A stretch of 60,953 nucleotides of DNA from Bifidobacterium pseudolongum subsp. globosum (GTDB lineage: Bacteria; Actinomycetota; Actinomycetes; Actinomycetales; Bifidobacteriaceae), in assembly GCF_000741295.1 (NCBI RefSeq), contig NZ_JGZG01000012.1:1-60953 (forward strand), in the 5' to 3' direction. The translations under genes were made by a program, and so were the position numbers. Shown in pieces: positions 9,984-19,590 of the stretch. The first letter of the stretch is position 1. Each line of letters starts with the position of its first letter. The notes beneath the pieces are model-generated. The model was not told the origin of the DNA and did not search any database. It saw only the letters and a list, made by a program, of their open reading frames with translations.

Positions 9984-11126
9984 ATGGAACAATCCACGCC
10001 GAAGACGCAGGAAGACGTGCGCCGGGCGGTGGCCGCCGCGCACACCGTGGTGGTGAAGGTCGGGTCGAGCTCGCTCACTCAGCCGTCGGGGCACCTGGAC
10101 GTGGACAAACTTACCGCGCTCGTCGGTGCGATCGCCCAAGTGCACATGCTTGGCGGCAACATCGTGCTCGTCTCGTCGGGTGCGATCGCCGCCGGTTTCG
10201 GCCCGCTTGGGTTCAGCTCGCGGCCGACCGACGTGGCGACCCAGCAGGCGGCCGCCTCGGTGGGGCAGGGGCTGCTCATGGCGCAGTACGAGGCCGCGTT
10301 CGGCCGGTACGGCATCCGCGTGGGGCAGCTGCTCATCACCGCGGAAGATACGATGCAGCCGCGCCAATACCGCAACGCGCGCCGCACGATGGCCACGATG
10401 CTCGAGCTGGGCGTCGTGCCGATCGTCAACGAGAACGACGCGCTCGCCAGCAACGAAATCCGTTTTGGCGACAACGACCGCCTCTCCGCGCTCATCGCGA
10501 ACATGGTGCGTGCCGACGCGCTCGTGCTGCTGACCGACGTCGACGCGCTGTACACGGCGCCGCCGAGCGAGCCCGGGTCGCGCCGCGTGCCGTTCGTGCC
10601 GAACGTGACCCAGCTGATTGACGAGATCCGCGTGGGAGGATCCGGCTCGGGAGTGGGCACCGGCGGCATGGTCACGAAACTCGAGGCGGCGCGCATGGCT
10701 GCTGTCTCGGGCATCCCCGCCGTCATGACGAGCGCGGCGAACGCGGGGCCCGCACTGATGGGCGACTCCGTGGGCACCGCGTTCGCGCCGGTGCGCCAGC
10801 GCGGGTCGGCGCGCCGCCTGTGGATCAAATTCGCCTCGCACCCGCAGGGCACGCTTGTGGCGGATTCCGGCGCCGCCTCCGCCGTGCGCGGAGGGCGCGC
10901 GAGCCTGCTCGCCGCCGGCGTGGTGGAGGTGCGCGGGCAGTTCGCCGCGGGCGATGCCGTGTGGATCGACGACGAGGCCGGCAATCACCTGGCGCGCGGG
11001 CTCGCCGGGTTCGACGCCGAGGAGATTCCGCACATGCTCGGCCGCACGAGCGCGCAGTTGCGGCGTCTGCTCGGGGAGGAATATGCGCATCCGCTCGTCC
11101 ATCGAGACAACCTGGTGCTGATCTAG
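9984..11126 (+). CDS. proB: Glutamate 5-kinase
   Basis: Catalyses ATP-dependent phosphorylation of glutamate, the first step of proline synthesis. The 380-aa protein has an N-terminal amino-acid-kinase domain (about 15-260: [72 protein letters not shown]) and a C-terminal PUA domain (about 280-370), the full-length architecture. AAGGAG lies 10 nt before the ATG. It follows obg by 47 bp, an arrangement common in Actinobacteria. No proA is visible in the window. Confidence 0.97.
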   Translation: MEQSTPKTQEDVRRAVAAAHTVVVKVGSSSLTQPSGHLDVDKLTALVGAIAQVHMLGGNIVLVSSGAIAAGFGPLGFSSRPTDVATQQAAASVGQGLLMAQYEAAFGRYGIRVGQLLITAEDTMQPRQYRNARRTMATMLELGVVPIVNENDALASNEIRFGDNDRLSALIANMVRADALVLLTDVDALYTAPPSEPGSRRVPFVPNVTQLIDEIRVGGSGSGVGTGGMVTKLEAARMAAVSGIPAVMTSAANAGPALMGDSVGTAFAPVRQRGSARRLWIKFASHPQGTLVADSGAASAVRGGRASLLAAGVVEVRGQFAAGDAVWIDDEAGNHLARGLAGFDAEEIPHMLGRTSAQLRRLLGEEYAHPLVHRDNLVLI

Positions 11127-11148
11127 GCATGTTGTTGCGGTCCGGCAG

Positions 11149-11154
11149 TAGCAT
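11149..11154 (+). promoter_or_regulatory. -10 element for probable leaderless aminotransferase transcript
   Basis: TAGCAT ends exactly 7 nt before the ATG at 11162, and no Shine-Dalgarno is present. TTGTTG at 11132-11137 is too close (11 bp) to be a normal -35 box. Confidence 0.45.
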
Positions 11155-11161
11155 GAGAGCC

Positions 11162-12388
11162 ATGACCAACACAGATTCCCTCCCCCTGTCTGACCGCATC
11201 AACCATGTGGCGCCGAGCGCCACACTCGCCGTGGATTCCAAGGCGAAAGCCATGAAGGCCGAAGGCATCGACGTCATCGGTTTCGGCGCCGGCGAACCGA
11301 ACTTCGCCACGCCCGAGGCGATTGTGGCCGTGGCCGCCGAGGCCGTGGTCGACCCGCGCAACTACCGCTACACGCCCACTGCCGGCCTGCCCGAACTGCG
11401 CGAGGCAATCGCCGCGAAGACGCTGCGCGATTCGGCTTACGAAGTGGAGCCGGCGCAGGTCGTGGTGACGAACGGCGGCAAGCAGGCCGTCTACGAGACA
11501 TTCCAACTGCTGCTCAACAGTGGCGACGAGGTCATCATCCCCACCCCGTACTGGACGAGCTACCCCGAGGCGGTCAAGCTCGCCGGCGGCGTACCGGTCG
11601 AAGTGTTCGCCGGCGCCGAAGTGAACTTCGAGCCGAACGTCGCCGACCTCGAGGCCGCGCGCACCGAGCGCACGAAGGCGGTTATCGTCACCTCGCCGAA
11701 CAATCCGACCGGCGCGGTCTGGAGCGAAGAGACGATCCGCGCGATCGGCGCATGGGCGATCGAGCACGGCATCTGGGTGATCAGCGACGAGATCTACGAG
11801 CATCTCACGTACGACGGCGCGCACACCACGTACATCGGCGCGGCCGTGCCTGAAGTGCGCGAACAGCTGATCGTGCTCAACGGCGTGGCGAAGACCTACG
11901 CCATGCCGGGCTGGCGCGTCGGCTGGATGGTCGCGCCCGCGCGTGTGGCCAAGGCGGCGGCGAAACTGCAGGGGCACATGACGTCCAACGTGAACAACAT
12001 CGCACAGCGCGCGGCGCTTGCGGCAGTGTCTGGCCCGCTCGACGCGGTGGATCGCATGCGCGAGGCGTTCGACGCGCGCCGGCAGGCGATTGTCGCGGCG
12101 CTCAACCAGATCGAGGGCGTGCGCTGCCCCACGCCGAAGGGCGCGTTCTACGCGTTCCCGGATGTGCGCGGGCTGCTGAACCGCCCGATGGGCCCCAATG
12201 GGCAGGTGCTCGCAGACACATCGGCGCTTGCGGCCGCGCTGCTCGACGAGGCGCATGTGGCGGCCGTGCCCGGCGAAGCGTTCGGCGCGCCCGGGTATCT
12301 GCGCTTCTCGTACGCGCTCGCCGACGACCAGCTCGCCGAAGGCATGCGCCGCTTCCAGGAATGGGTCGCCGCCTCGCCCGCCGCGTGA
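11162..12388 (+). CDS. aspC: Class I/II pyridoxal-phosphate aminotransferase (aspartate aminotransferase type)
   Basis: Probable aspartate/2-oxoglutarate transaminase of the class I-gamma subgroup. The 408-aa protein shows [15 protein letters not shown] near the start, the cofactor-binding [13 protein letters not shown] and [12 protein letters not shown] segments, and the Schiff-base lysine in [14 protein letters not shown]. Full family length. The start is taken at 11162; an in-frame ATG at 11153 is possible. It lacks a ribosome-binding site and seems to be expressed from its own promoter 36 bp after proB. The exact amino-acid substrate cannot be fixed from sequence. Confidence 0.9.
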   Translation: MTNTDSLPLSDRINHVAPSATLAVDSKAKAMKAEGIDVIGFGAGEPNFATPEAIVAVAAEAVVDPRNYRYTPTAGLPELREAIAAKTLRDSAYEVEPAQVVVTNGGKQAVYETFQLLLNSGDEVIIPTPYWTSYPEAVKLAGGVPVEVFAGAEVNFEPNVADLEAARTERTKAVIVTSPNNPTGAVWSEETIRAIGAWAIEHGIWVISDEIYEHLTYDGAHTTYIGAAVPEVREQLIVLNGVAKTYAMPGWRVGWMVAPARVAKAAAKLQGHMTSNVNNIAQRAALAAVSGPLDAVDRMREAFDARRQAIVAALNQIEGVRCPTPKGAFYAFPDVRGLLNRPMGPNGQVLADTSALAAALLDEAHVAAVPGEAFGAPGYLRFSYALADDQLAEGMRRFQEWVAASPAA

Positions 12389-12410
12389 GCGGTAGCTGCC
12401 TGATCTGGAT

Positions 12411-12445
12411 GAAAGCCATGCTGTGCGCCCGCACGCATGGCTTTC
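12411..12445 (+). terminator. Hairpin after the aminotransferase gene
   Basis: A perfect 10-bp stem (GAAAGCCATG at 12411-12420 with CATGGCTTTC at 12436-12445) begins 23 bp after the stop codon. There is no T-run, so it is a weak or factor-assisted terminator candidate. Confidence 0.5.
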
Positions 12446-12520
12446 GCCGTAGCCGGGGCTGGGATTGGCGCGCGGCACGGGCGGAAAACGTGCGCGACAC
12501 GTGAAGATACACGCGGGGAT

Positions 12521-12549
12521 TTGGCGAAGTCGGCAATTGCCGCTACTAT
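12521..12549 (+). promoter_or_regulatory. Promoter of tRNA-Trp-secE-nusG
   Basis: TTGGCG (12521-12526) and TACTAT (12544-12549) are 17 bp apart, about 76 bp upstream of the tRNA 5' end. An overlapping TATATT at 12547-12552 would have a 20-bp spacer. Confidence 0.6.
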
Positions 12550-12625
12550 ATTCACTTGGCGGTTTTGCGAAGCCACCGGCAGGGTCCGAAAGGCGCCCGG
12601 GCGGCAGGCTGAGCATGATCTTCCT

Positions 12626-12698
12626 AGGGAAGTGGCGCAATTGGTAGCGCAACGGTCTCCAAAACCGTAGGTTGTGGGTTCGAGTCCCGCCTTCCCTG
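12626..12698 (+). tRNA. trnW: tRNA-Trp (anticodon CCA)
   Basis: A 73-nt cloverleaf. Acceptor arm AGGGAAG (12626-12632) pairs with CTTCCCT (12691-12697) and the discriminator base is G. The anticodon stem ACGGT/ACCGT encloses the loop CTCCAAA with CCA at 12659-12661, and the T-arm contains GGTTCGAGTCC. CCA is not encoded. Placement directly before secE-nusG is a conserved actinobacterial arrangement. Confidence 0.97.
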
Positions 12699-12751
12699 CA
12701 AAGACCATTGAGTAAGATCGAGTGAGCTTACCAAGCTATTCTGGAGGGATC

Positions 12752-12982
12752 ATGGCTGCTAAGACAGATCATGGCGAAGAAGTCGTCAATCCGAACATCT
12801 TCATGCGCATCGGCTTGTTCTTCAAGCAGATCATCGACGAACTGCGCAAGGTCGTGACCCCCACCCGCAAGCAGCTGTTCTGGTGGTCGCTCGCGTCGTT
12901 CATCTTCGTGCTGCTGCTCATGGTGTTCGTTACCGCAATGGACTTTGGTCTGGGCAAGCTCGCACTGCTGATCTTCGGCTGA
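12752..12982 (+). CDS. secE: Preprotein translocase subunit SecE
   Basis: Small subunit of the SecYEG channel. The 76-aa protein has an amphipathic segment (FFKQIIDELRKVVTPTRKQLFWW, signature KVVTPTRKQ) and one membrane helix (about 46-72), which is the short single-span form. The start at 12752 follows CTGGAGGGATC. It lies 53 bp after tRNA-Trp with no terminator between them and 85 bp before nusG, so one transcript probably covers all three. Confidence 0.96.
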   Translation: MAAKTDHGEEVVNPNIFMRIGLFFKQIIDELRKVVTPTRKQLFWWSLASFIFVLLLMVFVTAMDFGLGKLALLIFG

Positions 12983-13067
12983 TCCGCGCCGTTCGCTCCA
13001 CCCGCTATACTCTGGCTGAAGGTAATATTCGTTCTGAATACATACAATCGAGCAAAGGTGAACGTGC

Positions 13068-14069
13068 ATGAGTGACGAAGTGAATCTCGAGAACCTCGAC
13101 CAGCTGCCCGACGCAGCTGACGACCAGTCGCAGGTAGACGTACAGGCTATGACGTTCAGTGCGCAGGAGCCCGCCGATGCCGCGCTGGCCGACGCACAGG
13201 GAGAGATTGACGCCGTCGCCGCCGCCTCGCCGAGCGAGGACATCGCCGAAGGCATGGCGTATGACTCGGTGGAAGCCGCTGATTCCACGTCCGCAGACGA
13301 TGCGCGCGAAGCCGCGCAAGACAGCCTGCAGGACTCCATCGACGATTCGCCCGAAGGCGACCAAGCCGCGAAATCCGAAGGCACCGTCGATGCGGACGCC
13401 AACAACGACGGCCCGGCCGCCCAAGCCGATGAAGCCGGAGAGGAAGCCGCCGACGCCGGCGCGCTCGCCGTCAAGGAATTCTCCAAGAGCCTGCGCACGC
13501 TCGAAGGCAAGTGGTACGTGCTGCACACGTATTCCGGCTACGAGAAGCGCGTGAAGAGCAACATCGAATCCCGTGTGGCCAGCTTCGGCCTCGAAGACAT
13601 GATCTTCCAGGTGGAAGTGCCGATGGAAGAGGTGGAGAAGCACACCGAAAAAGGCAAGAAGGTCATCACGCGCGTGCGTGTGCCGGGCTATGTGCTGATT
13701 CGCATGTGGCCGGACGAGGACGCGCGCCGCATTGTGCGCGAGACCGAGGGCGTGACCGGCTTCGTCGGCCCGACCCGCGAGCCTGCGCCGCTGACCCGCA
13801 AAGAGGTCGTGGCGATGATGGCCCCGATGATCGCGTCCGAAGCGCTCAAGAAGGCGGGTGACAAGCCGGCCGCCGCCAAGAAGCGCGTCATGGAGGTCTC
13901 GTACGCCGTGGGCGATCAGGTCACGGTGACCGACGGCCCGTTCGCCACGATGTCCGCCGTCGTCTCCGATGTGGAGCCGACGACGCAGAAGCTCACCGTG
14001 CTCGTCTCAATCTTCGGCCGCGACACGCCGGTCGAGCTCGGCTTCGAGCAGGTCGAAAAGCTCGCCTGA
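13068..14069 (+). CDS. nusG: Transcription termination/antitermination protein NusG
   Basis: RNA-polymerase-bound elongation factor that links transcription to Rho and ribosomes. The 333-aa protein has an acidic, alanine-rich N-terminal extension (about 1-143) typical of Actinobacteria, then the NGN domain ([17 protein letters not shown] to [13 protein letters not shown]) and a C-terminal KOW domain ([37 protein letters not shown]). AAAGGTGA precedes the ATG. Between secE and rplK it keeps the classical secE-nusG-rplK-rplA order. Confidence 0.97.
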   Translation: MSDEVNLENLDQLPDAADDQSQVDVQAMTFSAQEPADAALADAQGEIDAVAAASPSEDIAEGMAYDSVEAADSTSADDAREAAQDSLQDSIDDSPEGDQAAKSEGTVDADANNDGPAAQADEAGEEAADAGALAVKEFSKSLRTLEGKWYVLHTYSGYEKRVKSNIESRVASFGLEDMIFQVEVPMEEVEKHTEKGKKVITRVRVPGYVLIRMWPDEDARRIVRETEGVTGFVGPTREPAPLTRKEVVAMMAPMIASEALKKAGDKPAAAKKRVMEVSYAVGDQVTVTDGPFATMSAVVSDVEPTTQKLTVLVSIFGRDTPVELGFEQVEKLA

Positions 14070-14080
14070 TTCTTTACGTG

Positions 14081-14113
14081 AAAACCGGCCGTGCACTACG
14101 GCCGGTTTTGTGT
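14081..14113 (+). terminator. Terminator after nusG
   Basis: A perfect 12-bp stem (AAAACCGGCCGT at 14081-14092 with ACGGCCGGTTTT at 14098-14109) and a 5-nt loop. The A-tract and T-tract in the arms make it bidirectional in principle. A second G+C-rich dyad (GCGCGCGGG with CCCGCGCGC) follows around 14115-14142. Confidence 0.85.
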
Positions 14114-14253
14114 TGCGCGCGGGGCCCACAAGTCCCGCGCGCATGGCATACTGGAAAAGTTGTGTGCGTACGCGCGCGACAAATCATCAGTTGCGGAAGG
14201 TACGGGGAGGTCTCGTGCCGTTTGTACCGCTTCAGAGAAAGAAGAACCATATT

Positions 14254-14685
14254 ATGGCTCCTAAGAAGAAAGTCTCGGCGCTGATCAAGCTCCAGATTGA
14301 GGCTGGCAAGGCCAACCCGGCCCCGCCGCTGGGCCCGGCTCTGGGTTCGCACGGCGTGAACATCATGGATTTCTGCAAGGCGTACAACGCCAAGACGCAG
14401 GACAAGATGGGCCAGATCATCCCTGTCGAGATCACCGTCTACGAAGACCGTTCCTTCGACTTCATCCTGAAGACCCCGCCGGCGGCTGCGCTGCTCAAGA
14501 AGGCCGCAGGCATCACCAAGGGCACCGACAACCCGCTGACCACCAAGGTCGGTTCGGTCACCAAGGATCAGGTCCGCGAGATCGCCGAAACCAAGATGGC
14601 TGACCTTTCCGCTCGTGACATCGACGCTGCCATGAAGATCATCGAGGGCACTGCGCGCTCGATGGGCATCACCGTGAACGACTGA
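14254..14685 (+). CDS. rplK: 50S ribosomal protein L11
   Basis: Large-subunit stalk-base protein that binds the GTPase-associated region of 23S rRNA. The 143-aa sequence begins [20 protein letters not shown] and contains the family segment [21 protein letters not shown] and the C-terminal helix [16 protein letters not shown]. The ATG at 14254 is used; frame upstream of it has no family similarity. AGAAAGAAG is a weak ribosome-binding site. Spaced 22 bp from rplA, its usual partner. Confidence 0.98.
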   Translation: MAPKKKVSALIKLQIEAGKANPAPPLGPALGSHGVNIMDFCKAYNAKTQDKMGQIIPVEITVYEDRSFDFILKTPPAAALLKKAAGITKGTDNPLTTKVGSVTKDQVREIAETKMADLSARDIDAAMKIIEGTARSMGITVND

Positions 14686-14707
14686 GCTGAGAGGATAGGT
14701 AACCATC

Positions 14708-15397
14708 ATGGCTAAGCACTCCAAGAAGTATCGTGAAGCGGCCGAGCGCATCGACCGTAACAACCTGTACACCCCGGAAGAGGCCATCGCTCTGCTCAAG
14801 AGCATGCCGGCCTACAACTTCGACCAGACCGTCGAAGCTGTGCTCCGTCTGAATGTGGATCCGCGCAAGGCCGACCAGCTTGTCCGCAGCTCCGTGAACC
14901 TGCCGAACGGCACCGGCAAGACCGCCAAGGTGCTCGTGTTCGCCCGTGGCCCGAAGGCCACCGAGGCCCTCGAGGCCGGCGCCGACATCGTCGGTGACGA
15001 CGATCTGGTCGAGCAGGTCGCCAACGGCTTCCTCGACTTCGACTCCGTGGTCGCCACCCCGGACATGATGGGCAAGGTCGGCCGCCTGGGCCGTGTGCTC
15101 GGTCCGCGTGGCCTCATGCCGAACCCGAAGACCGGCACCGTGACCATGGACGTCACCAAGGCGATCAAGGACATCAAGGGCGGCAAGGTCGACTTCCGTG
15201 TCGACAAGAACGGCAACCTCAGCTTCCTCTTCGGCAAGCTGAGCTTCACCGCCGAAGCCCTCGATGAGAACTTCCGCGCTGTGGCCGATGAGATCAAGCG
15301 TCTCAAGCCGTCCACCGTGAAGGGCCGTTACATCACCAAGGCCACGATCAGCTCCACCATGAACCCGGGCATCCCGGTCGATCCGGCGTCGATCTGA
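14708..15397 (+). CDS. rplA: 50S ribosomal protein L1
   Basis: L1-stalk protein and, in many bacteria, translational repressor of its own rplK-rplA mRNA. The 229-aa sequence has [20 protein letters not shown] at the start, the signature [20 protein letters not shown] and the C-terminal [31 protein letters not shown] precedes the ATG. It ends the ribosomal pair and is followed by a long hairpin. Confidence 0.98.
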   Translation: MAKHSKKYREAAERIDRNNLYTPEEAIALLKSMPAYNFDQTVEAVLRLNVDPRKADQLVRSSVNLPNGTGKTAKVLVFARGPKATEALEAGADIVGDDDLVEQVANGFLDFDSVVATPDMMGKVGRLGRVLGPRGLMPNPKTGTVTMDVTKAIKDIKGGKVDFRVDKNGNLSFLFGKLSFTAEALDENFRAVADEIKRLKPSTVKGRYITKATISSTMNPGIPVDPASI

Positions 15398-15421
15398 TCG
15401 AAGTCCTGATCTTCAGGAACT

Positions 15422-15462
15422 GCAAGCAGCGCCCCGCACTCCGCGTGCGGGGCGCTGCTTGC
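15422..15462 (+). terminator. Long hairpin after rplA
   Basis: A perfect 17-bp stem (arms 15422-15438 and 15446-15462) with a 7-nt loop sits 24 bp after the rplA stop. It is followed only by ATTTC, so it is strong in stem but poor in T-run. Confidence 0.8.
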
Positions 15463-15531
15463 ATTTCGGACGGGCACCGTGTGCATGCCGAGACGCCTGT
15501 GCGCGCGGGGCCGAAAATGACGCCCCGCCGC

Positions 15532-15537
15532 TACACT
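15532..15537 (+). promoter_or_regulatory. -10 element for probable leaderless regulator transcript
   Basis: TACACT ends 7 nt before the ATG at 15545 and no Shine-Dalgarno is present. Confidence 0.5.
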
Positions 15538-15544
15538 GGGCAGC

Positions 15545-16324
15545 ATGGAAGGTAGTGAGCAGGCGGATATCCTCGATCTTTTGGCGGGGCATACGGACGA
15601 CACGACGATCATGCGGCTCACGTTCGAATGCCTGCTCGCGGGGCTCGACGACGACCGCGTGGTCTCGCTGCTCAACATCATCGGCTGGCGCGGGGATTTC
15701 AGCTGTTTCGCCATCGGCGGCGAACCGGCGGAATCGCTCGGCGCCACCGCCTCCGCGGTGAGCAAAGCCATTGCCGATCTGGGCGGCGAGGCCCCATTGA
15801 TCGGCACGTACGGGCGGTACGTGCTCGTCTGCATGCGCGTGCAGGCGGCCGTCTCGCCGGAAGTCGCGTGCACGTCGGTGTCCGGCGCGTTCTCCGCGGC
15901 GCCGCTCTACCTGAGCCCCGTGCGCACCGGCGCGCAAGGGGCGAGCCACGCCTTGCACGAAACGCTGTTTTCGCTGCAGGCGGCGCCCTCGCTGCAGCAT
16001 GCGCCACGTCCGCTGCGGGCGGACGACCTGCTGCCCGAGCGCGCGCTGCTCGGCGACGAGATCGCGCGCGAGGAGCTGTACTGCAACGTGTACCGCGTGC
16101 TGCACGGCGAACACGCCGATGATCCGACGTTCCTGACCGTCTCCACGTTTTTAAGCTACGGGGGATCGTTGGAACTGACGGCGAAAGAGCTCAACATCCA
16201 CCCCAACACCGTGCGCTACCGGCTCAAGCGCGCCGCTGAGACGACCGGTTGGGACGCGACCGACCCGCGCGACGCGTTCGTGCTGAACACGGCAATCGCA
16301 ATCGGCCGCATGCGCGACGCCTAG
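15545..16324 (+). CDS. PucR-type helix-turn-helix regulator, possibly FasR-like
   Basis: DNA-binding protein of 259 aa. The N-terminal two thirds show no motif I recognise beyond a GGDEF-like-domain-sized region typical of the family. The C-terminal 70 residues are a clear PucR HTH_30 domain: STFLSYGGSLELTAKELNIHPNTVRYRLKRAAETTGWD followed by a dpRDAFVLNTAIAI helix. In Streptomyces coelicolor the PucR-type protein FasR activates fatty-acid biosynthesis genes. Here the biotin, carboxylase and fas genes begin a few kilobases downstream, so a lipid-regulatory role is plausible but inferred. It converges on the membrane-protein gene with a 2-bp gap. Confidence 0.8.
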   Translation: MEGSEQADILDLLAGHTDDTTIMRLTFECLLAGLDDDRVVSLLNIIGWRGDFSCFAIGGEPAESLGATASAVSKAIADLGGEAPLIGTYGRYVLVCMRVQAAVSPEVACTSVSGAFSAAPLYLSPVRTGAQGASHALHETLFSLQAAPSLQHAPRPLRADDLLPERALLGDEIAREELYCNVYRVLHGEHADDPTFLTVSTFLSYGGSLELTAKELNIHPNTVRYRLKRAAETTGWDATDPRDAFVLNTAIAIGRMRDA

Positions 16325-16326
16325 CG

Positions 16327-18447
16327 TTATGCGCGGGGCGAATCGTGCGCTGTGCCGCGCGCCGGGCCGTGCACCCAACTGCCGCCGCGGTTGTCGCGCG
16401 CGAACGTGATGCATAGGAATCCGAAGACGAACGCGATCGGCAGCATGTGGCGCTCGAAATTGTTCGCCGGCGCCGTGATCATGACGCCCATCAACAGCAG
16501 GAGCGGCATATGCCAGCTCAGCGCGCGCCAGCGGCGCAGCGCGAGCTCGGCGGCCCCGATGAGCAACGTGAGCGTGACGTAGAAATTGCCGTGTGTGACC
16601 CAGCCGAGCACCGGAATCCGGCTCCACTCGCGCACAACATGCGCCACGCCGTACCGCCAGTTGTGATTGTAGTATTTGATCCACGTGTTGGACCGCTGTA
16701 CGTAATCATTGTCCACGTAATAGCTCATCGGCACATACGGCGGGTCGAACACGTCGAAATACCCGTATGATTTTGCGAACAGCGCGTCGAACGCGGTCTG
16801 CGGGTCGGCGCGTACGATCTCGAGCCAGGCGGCGTTGAACTGCTTCATGTCTTCCGCGGTGACCGAACGCCAGCGGTAGCTCACCTTCTTCGACTGGATG
16901 CCCGACGATTTGACCGGGTCGGCGTCCTCACTGCGGTACGCCTGCGCCATCTGGTCGATGTTGAAGATCGGCGCGAGCTTTTTCGCTGCGCTTTCGGGAA
17001 TCGCGCCCGGGTTGCGTTGCGCCACGCGCGCGATCATCTGCAGTTGCGCGCCGCGGCTTTCGATCGGGTCGCCGCCGATGATCGCGCCGGAGCCGATGAG
17101 CAGGGCGATCGCGCCGTGCACAAGCAGGGTAGGCAGCAGCAGGGTGAGCGTGTACAGGCGCCAGCGGCGGCGGTCGGCAAGCAGCGAGAGCACCACTTGG
17201 ATCATGATGATGTACCACGCGTATTTCGCGCTGACGAGCATGACGACGCACGAGACGACCAGCGCGGCGATTGTGACGGGGCGTGTGGGTTGCGGGCGGC
17301 CGGGGGTGTTGCGGTGGGTCATGTACAACTCGTACATCAGGCCGAACCACCAAGTGAACGCGAACGCGAAGAGTGGGGATTTGGTCAGTGAGATCGTGGA
17401 GAACGTGACGAGCGGGCAGCACAGGAACGGCAGCATCACGAGCGCGCGGGCGAGCGGGCTGGCGGGGGTGGGTGTGTGTGCGGTGAGCGTGTGGATGCGC
17501 AGGCCGCGTTCGGGATGGGCGAAATCGACGGGATTCGTGGTGTGCAGGCGTTCGGGGTGCGCGTAATCCGGGTGTGTGTGCGGGGCCGATGCTGTGCGCG
17601 GAATCCACGGCAGATTGAAGAAGCGATTGGCGGCGGAGGCGCAGCAGAAGCCGGCGAAGAGCCACTGCAGGGCGGCGAGCACCACAAAGCCGGCGTCGTT
17701 CGAACCGGTCAGGTAGCGGGAGAGCGCGGCGGAGGCGCCGTAGATCACGGTGAGCACAATGTTGTGCTGGTCGGTCAGGTACGTGGGGCCGGTGGACCAC
17801 ATGTAATGCGCGGTGGGGTAGATGTCCATCGGCACGAACGAGAAGAAGCCGATGTACGGCTGCTCAAGGCCGGTCCACTGATTCCACGCCCAGGCGAATT
17901 CGCGCGTCTGTGAGAGGATGTCGGCGCCGTACGCCACAAGCAGAGTCGTGGGGATCCACAGCCAGCCGATCGCGAGCACGAGCCAGATGCGGCGCCAGTT
18001 GCGGGTCGCACGCACTGTGAGGCGGCCGGCGGCGGCGAAGAAGCGCGCGGCGCGCGGCGGTAGGGCAATGGTCCGGCCGGCTAGGTGTGCGGCGGGATCA
18101 GCTGCGCCTCCGAGGGAAGCGGTTGTGCGTATGGCGGAGTCGGCTGCGCGGTGGGCGGAGCGGACGAGCAGCCACACGATGCCGAAGCACACCACGAACA
18201 TGGCCACGAACGCCACGCCGTTGGTCCAGCGGAATGCGGCGAGCCCGGCGTCGGCGCGCATGAGCGGGCCGATCGCCGTGCACCAGGCGATCCAGGCGCA
18301 TGCCAGCGCCGCGATGAGCCAGCACAGCGCCGCGCCTACGCGCGCGGGTGCGGTGCCAGTCTGTGCAGCCGCAGTCGGACCAGCTGGTGCAACGGCGTCG
18401 CGTGCGCGGGAGGGTGTGGAGGAGTGGCTCAGATGATCACGATCCAT
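16327..18447 (-). CDS. Large polytopic membrane protein (DUF6020-like), function unknown
   Basis: A 706-aa protein with about a dozen hydrophobic segments, the first ending near residue 60 and the others spread to the C-terminus, interrupted by hydrophilic loops. One long loop in the C-terminal half contains VSYRWRSVTAEDMKQFNAAW and FDPPYVPMSYYVDND. The overall plan recalls GT-C-like or DUF6020 membrane proteins of Actinobacteria; that is a tentative family call. The ATG at 18447 is chosen because TACAAT lies 8 nt upstream on the minus strand; a start 16 codons earlier exists without a ribosome-binding site. It follows birA by 51 bp on the same strand but seems to have its own promoter. Confidence 0.7.
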   Translation of the reverse strand: MDRDHLSHSSTPSRARDAVAPAGPTAAAQTGTAPARVGAALCWLIAALACAWIAWCTAIGPLMRADAGLAAFRWTNGVAFVAMFVVCFGIVWLLVRSAHRAADSAIRTTASLGGAADPAAHLAGRTIALPPRAARFFAAAGRLTVRATRNWRRIWLVLAIGWLWIPTTLLVAYGADILSQTREFAWAWNQWTGLEQPYIGFFSFVPMDIYPTAHYMWSTGPTYLTDQHNIVLTVIYGASAALSRYLTGSNDAGFVVLAALQWLFAGFCCASAANRFFNLPWIPRTASAPHTHPDYAHPERLHTTNPVDFAHPERGLRIHTLTAHTPTPASPLARALVMLPFLCCPLVTFSTISLTKSPLFAFAFTWWFGLMYELYMTHRNTPGRPQPTRPVTIAALVVSCVVMLVSAKYAWYIIMIQVVLSLLADRRRWRLYTLTLLLPTLLVHGAIALLIGSGAIIGGDPIESRGAQLQMIARVAQRNPGAIPESAAKKLAPIFNIDQMAQAYRSEDADPVKSSGIQSKKVSYRWRSVTAEDMKQFNAAWLEIVRADPQTAFDALFAKSYGYFDVFDPPYVPMSYYVDNDYVQRSNTWIKYYNHNWRYGVAHVVREWSRIPVLGWVTHGNFYVTLTLLIGAAELALRRWRALSWHMPLLLLMGVMITAPANNFERHMLPIAFVFGFLCITFARDNRGGSWVHGPARGTAHDSPRA

Positions 18448-18455
18448 AGTCAGCG

Positions 18456-18461
18456 ATTGTA
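18456..18461 (-). promoter_or_regulatory. -10 element for the membrane-protein gene (leaderless)
   Basis: On the minus strand TACAAT ends 8 nt before the ATG at 18447, with no Shine-Dalgarno. This is one of the better -10 matches in the window. Confidence 0.55.
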
Positions 18462-18498
18462 CATTTCGCCCAGAATGCCTTGCTGCGAGCCGCACACA

Positions 18499-19428
18499 TC
18501 AATCGCCGACGGGAAGCACACCCACGTCGCCGGTGCGGACGAGGCGCTCGGCGCCGGCGTCGTCGGTCATCGCGAGCGAGGCGTCGGCATCGAGCGCGCG
18601 GGCGATGCCACTGCACGTGCTGCCATCCATGTAATGGACAAGGATTGGACGCCCCAGCGTCCAGCACTCTTCGGTCACACGCTTGAGCAGATTCTGCGCG
18701 TAGCCGTGCGGATTGAGCCCGAACTGCCACAGGCGCCCCTCGAGATTGCGCACGGTGCGTGCGGCAAGCAGGTCCATCACGCGCTCCGCCGGCGGGCGGC
18801 CGCCGTCGTCCGCCGGCTCGGTGATTAGGCGCCACGACGTGGCCGCGTCGATCGGCAGGTCCTCCTGCGGCACGGCGATGTTCAACCCCACGCCGAAAAT
18901 CACCGCAACCGTGTTCGGGTCATCCGGCAGCGTGACCATCTGCGCGAGGATCCCGCCAAGCTTGCACCCGTGGAACACGATGTCGTTGGGCCATTTGAGC
19001 TTGACGTCGTCTATGGAATTGTCGGCGTTCACCGGATCGGGCACCCACTGCAGATTTGTCTCCTGCAGTGTCTCACGCAGCGCGTCGAGCACGGACAGCC
19101 CAGCGATCATCTGCAGCCAGCCGTTGAGTGTGGGGTCGTGCGCCACGCCAGCGCCCACCGCCGAGATGAACGACGCCGTGAACGACTCGTCCGGCGCGCT
19201 AAACCACGTATGGTCGAGGCGGCCGCGGCCGGCGGTCTGTTCGCGCGCGGCGATGACCGTCATGCCGTTGCGGTCCCACTGGCCGCTCGTGATGAGCTGT
19301 TCGGCCGTGGCATTCGTGGAGCGCGCGGTCTTGAGCGACCACACGTGCGCCACCGCTCGTGTCTGCGGAAGGTCGTCATTGATTAGATTGCCGGCGCTCA
19401 GTTCGCCCAGCTGCTCGTTGCTACACAT
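18499..19428 (-). CDS. birA: Biotin-[acetyl-CoA-carboxylase] ligase
   Basis: Activates biotin with ATP and attaches it to the carrier lysine of the carboxylase. The 309-aa protein is a group I ligase without the N-terminal winged helix of E. coli BirA, so it should not act as a repressor. The active-site loop AREQTAGRGRLDHTWFS and the KWPNDIVFHGCKLGGIL segment are intact, and a C-terminal SH3-like domain follows. The same-strand neighbour upstream is bioY, and the biotin substrate protein is encoded divergently by accBC. The start has no Shine-Dalgarno; AATAAT (19436-19441) ends 7 nt upstream. Confidence 0.94.
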   Translation of the reverse strand: MCSNEQLGELSAGNLINDDLPQTRAVAHVWSLKTARSTNATAEQLITSGQWDRNGMTVIAAREQTAGRGRLDHTWFSAPDESFTASFISAVGAGVAHDPTLNGWLQMIAGLSVLDALRETLQETNLQWVPDPVNADNSIDDVKLKWPNDIVFHGCKLGGILAQMVTLPDDPNTVAVIFGVGLNIAVPQEDLPIDAATSWRLITEPADDGGRPPAERVMDLLAARTVRNLEGRLWQFGLNPHGYAQNLLKRVTEECWTLGRPILVHYMDGSTCSGIARALDADASLAMTDDAGAERLVRTGDVGVLPVGD

Positions 19429-19503
19429 ATAGTCGATTATTCCACGGGGTTGCGGGGTGTGCGCATGGCTGCCGACATGATTTGACTCTGGTGCCTGCAG
19501 GGG

Positions 19504-19546
19504 AACGTCATATTTTTTTTTGGGGGGGGGCTGTTGGGATGACGTT
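19504..19546. repeat. T9-G9 homopolymer tract inside an 8-bp dyad
   Basis: Nine T (19513-19521) directly followed by nine G (19522-19530) sit in the loop of a dyad (AACGTCAT at 19504-19511, ATGACGTT at 19539-19546). The tract is about 85 bp upstream of birA. Homopolymers of this length are prone to slipped-strand length changes. Confidence 0.75.
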
Positions 19547-19590
19547 GCTTTGGATGGGGGAAATACGGGTGGATTCTCGGGATTCTTGCG

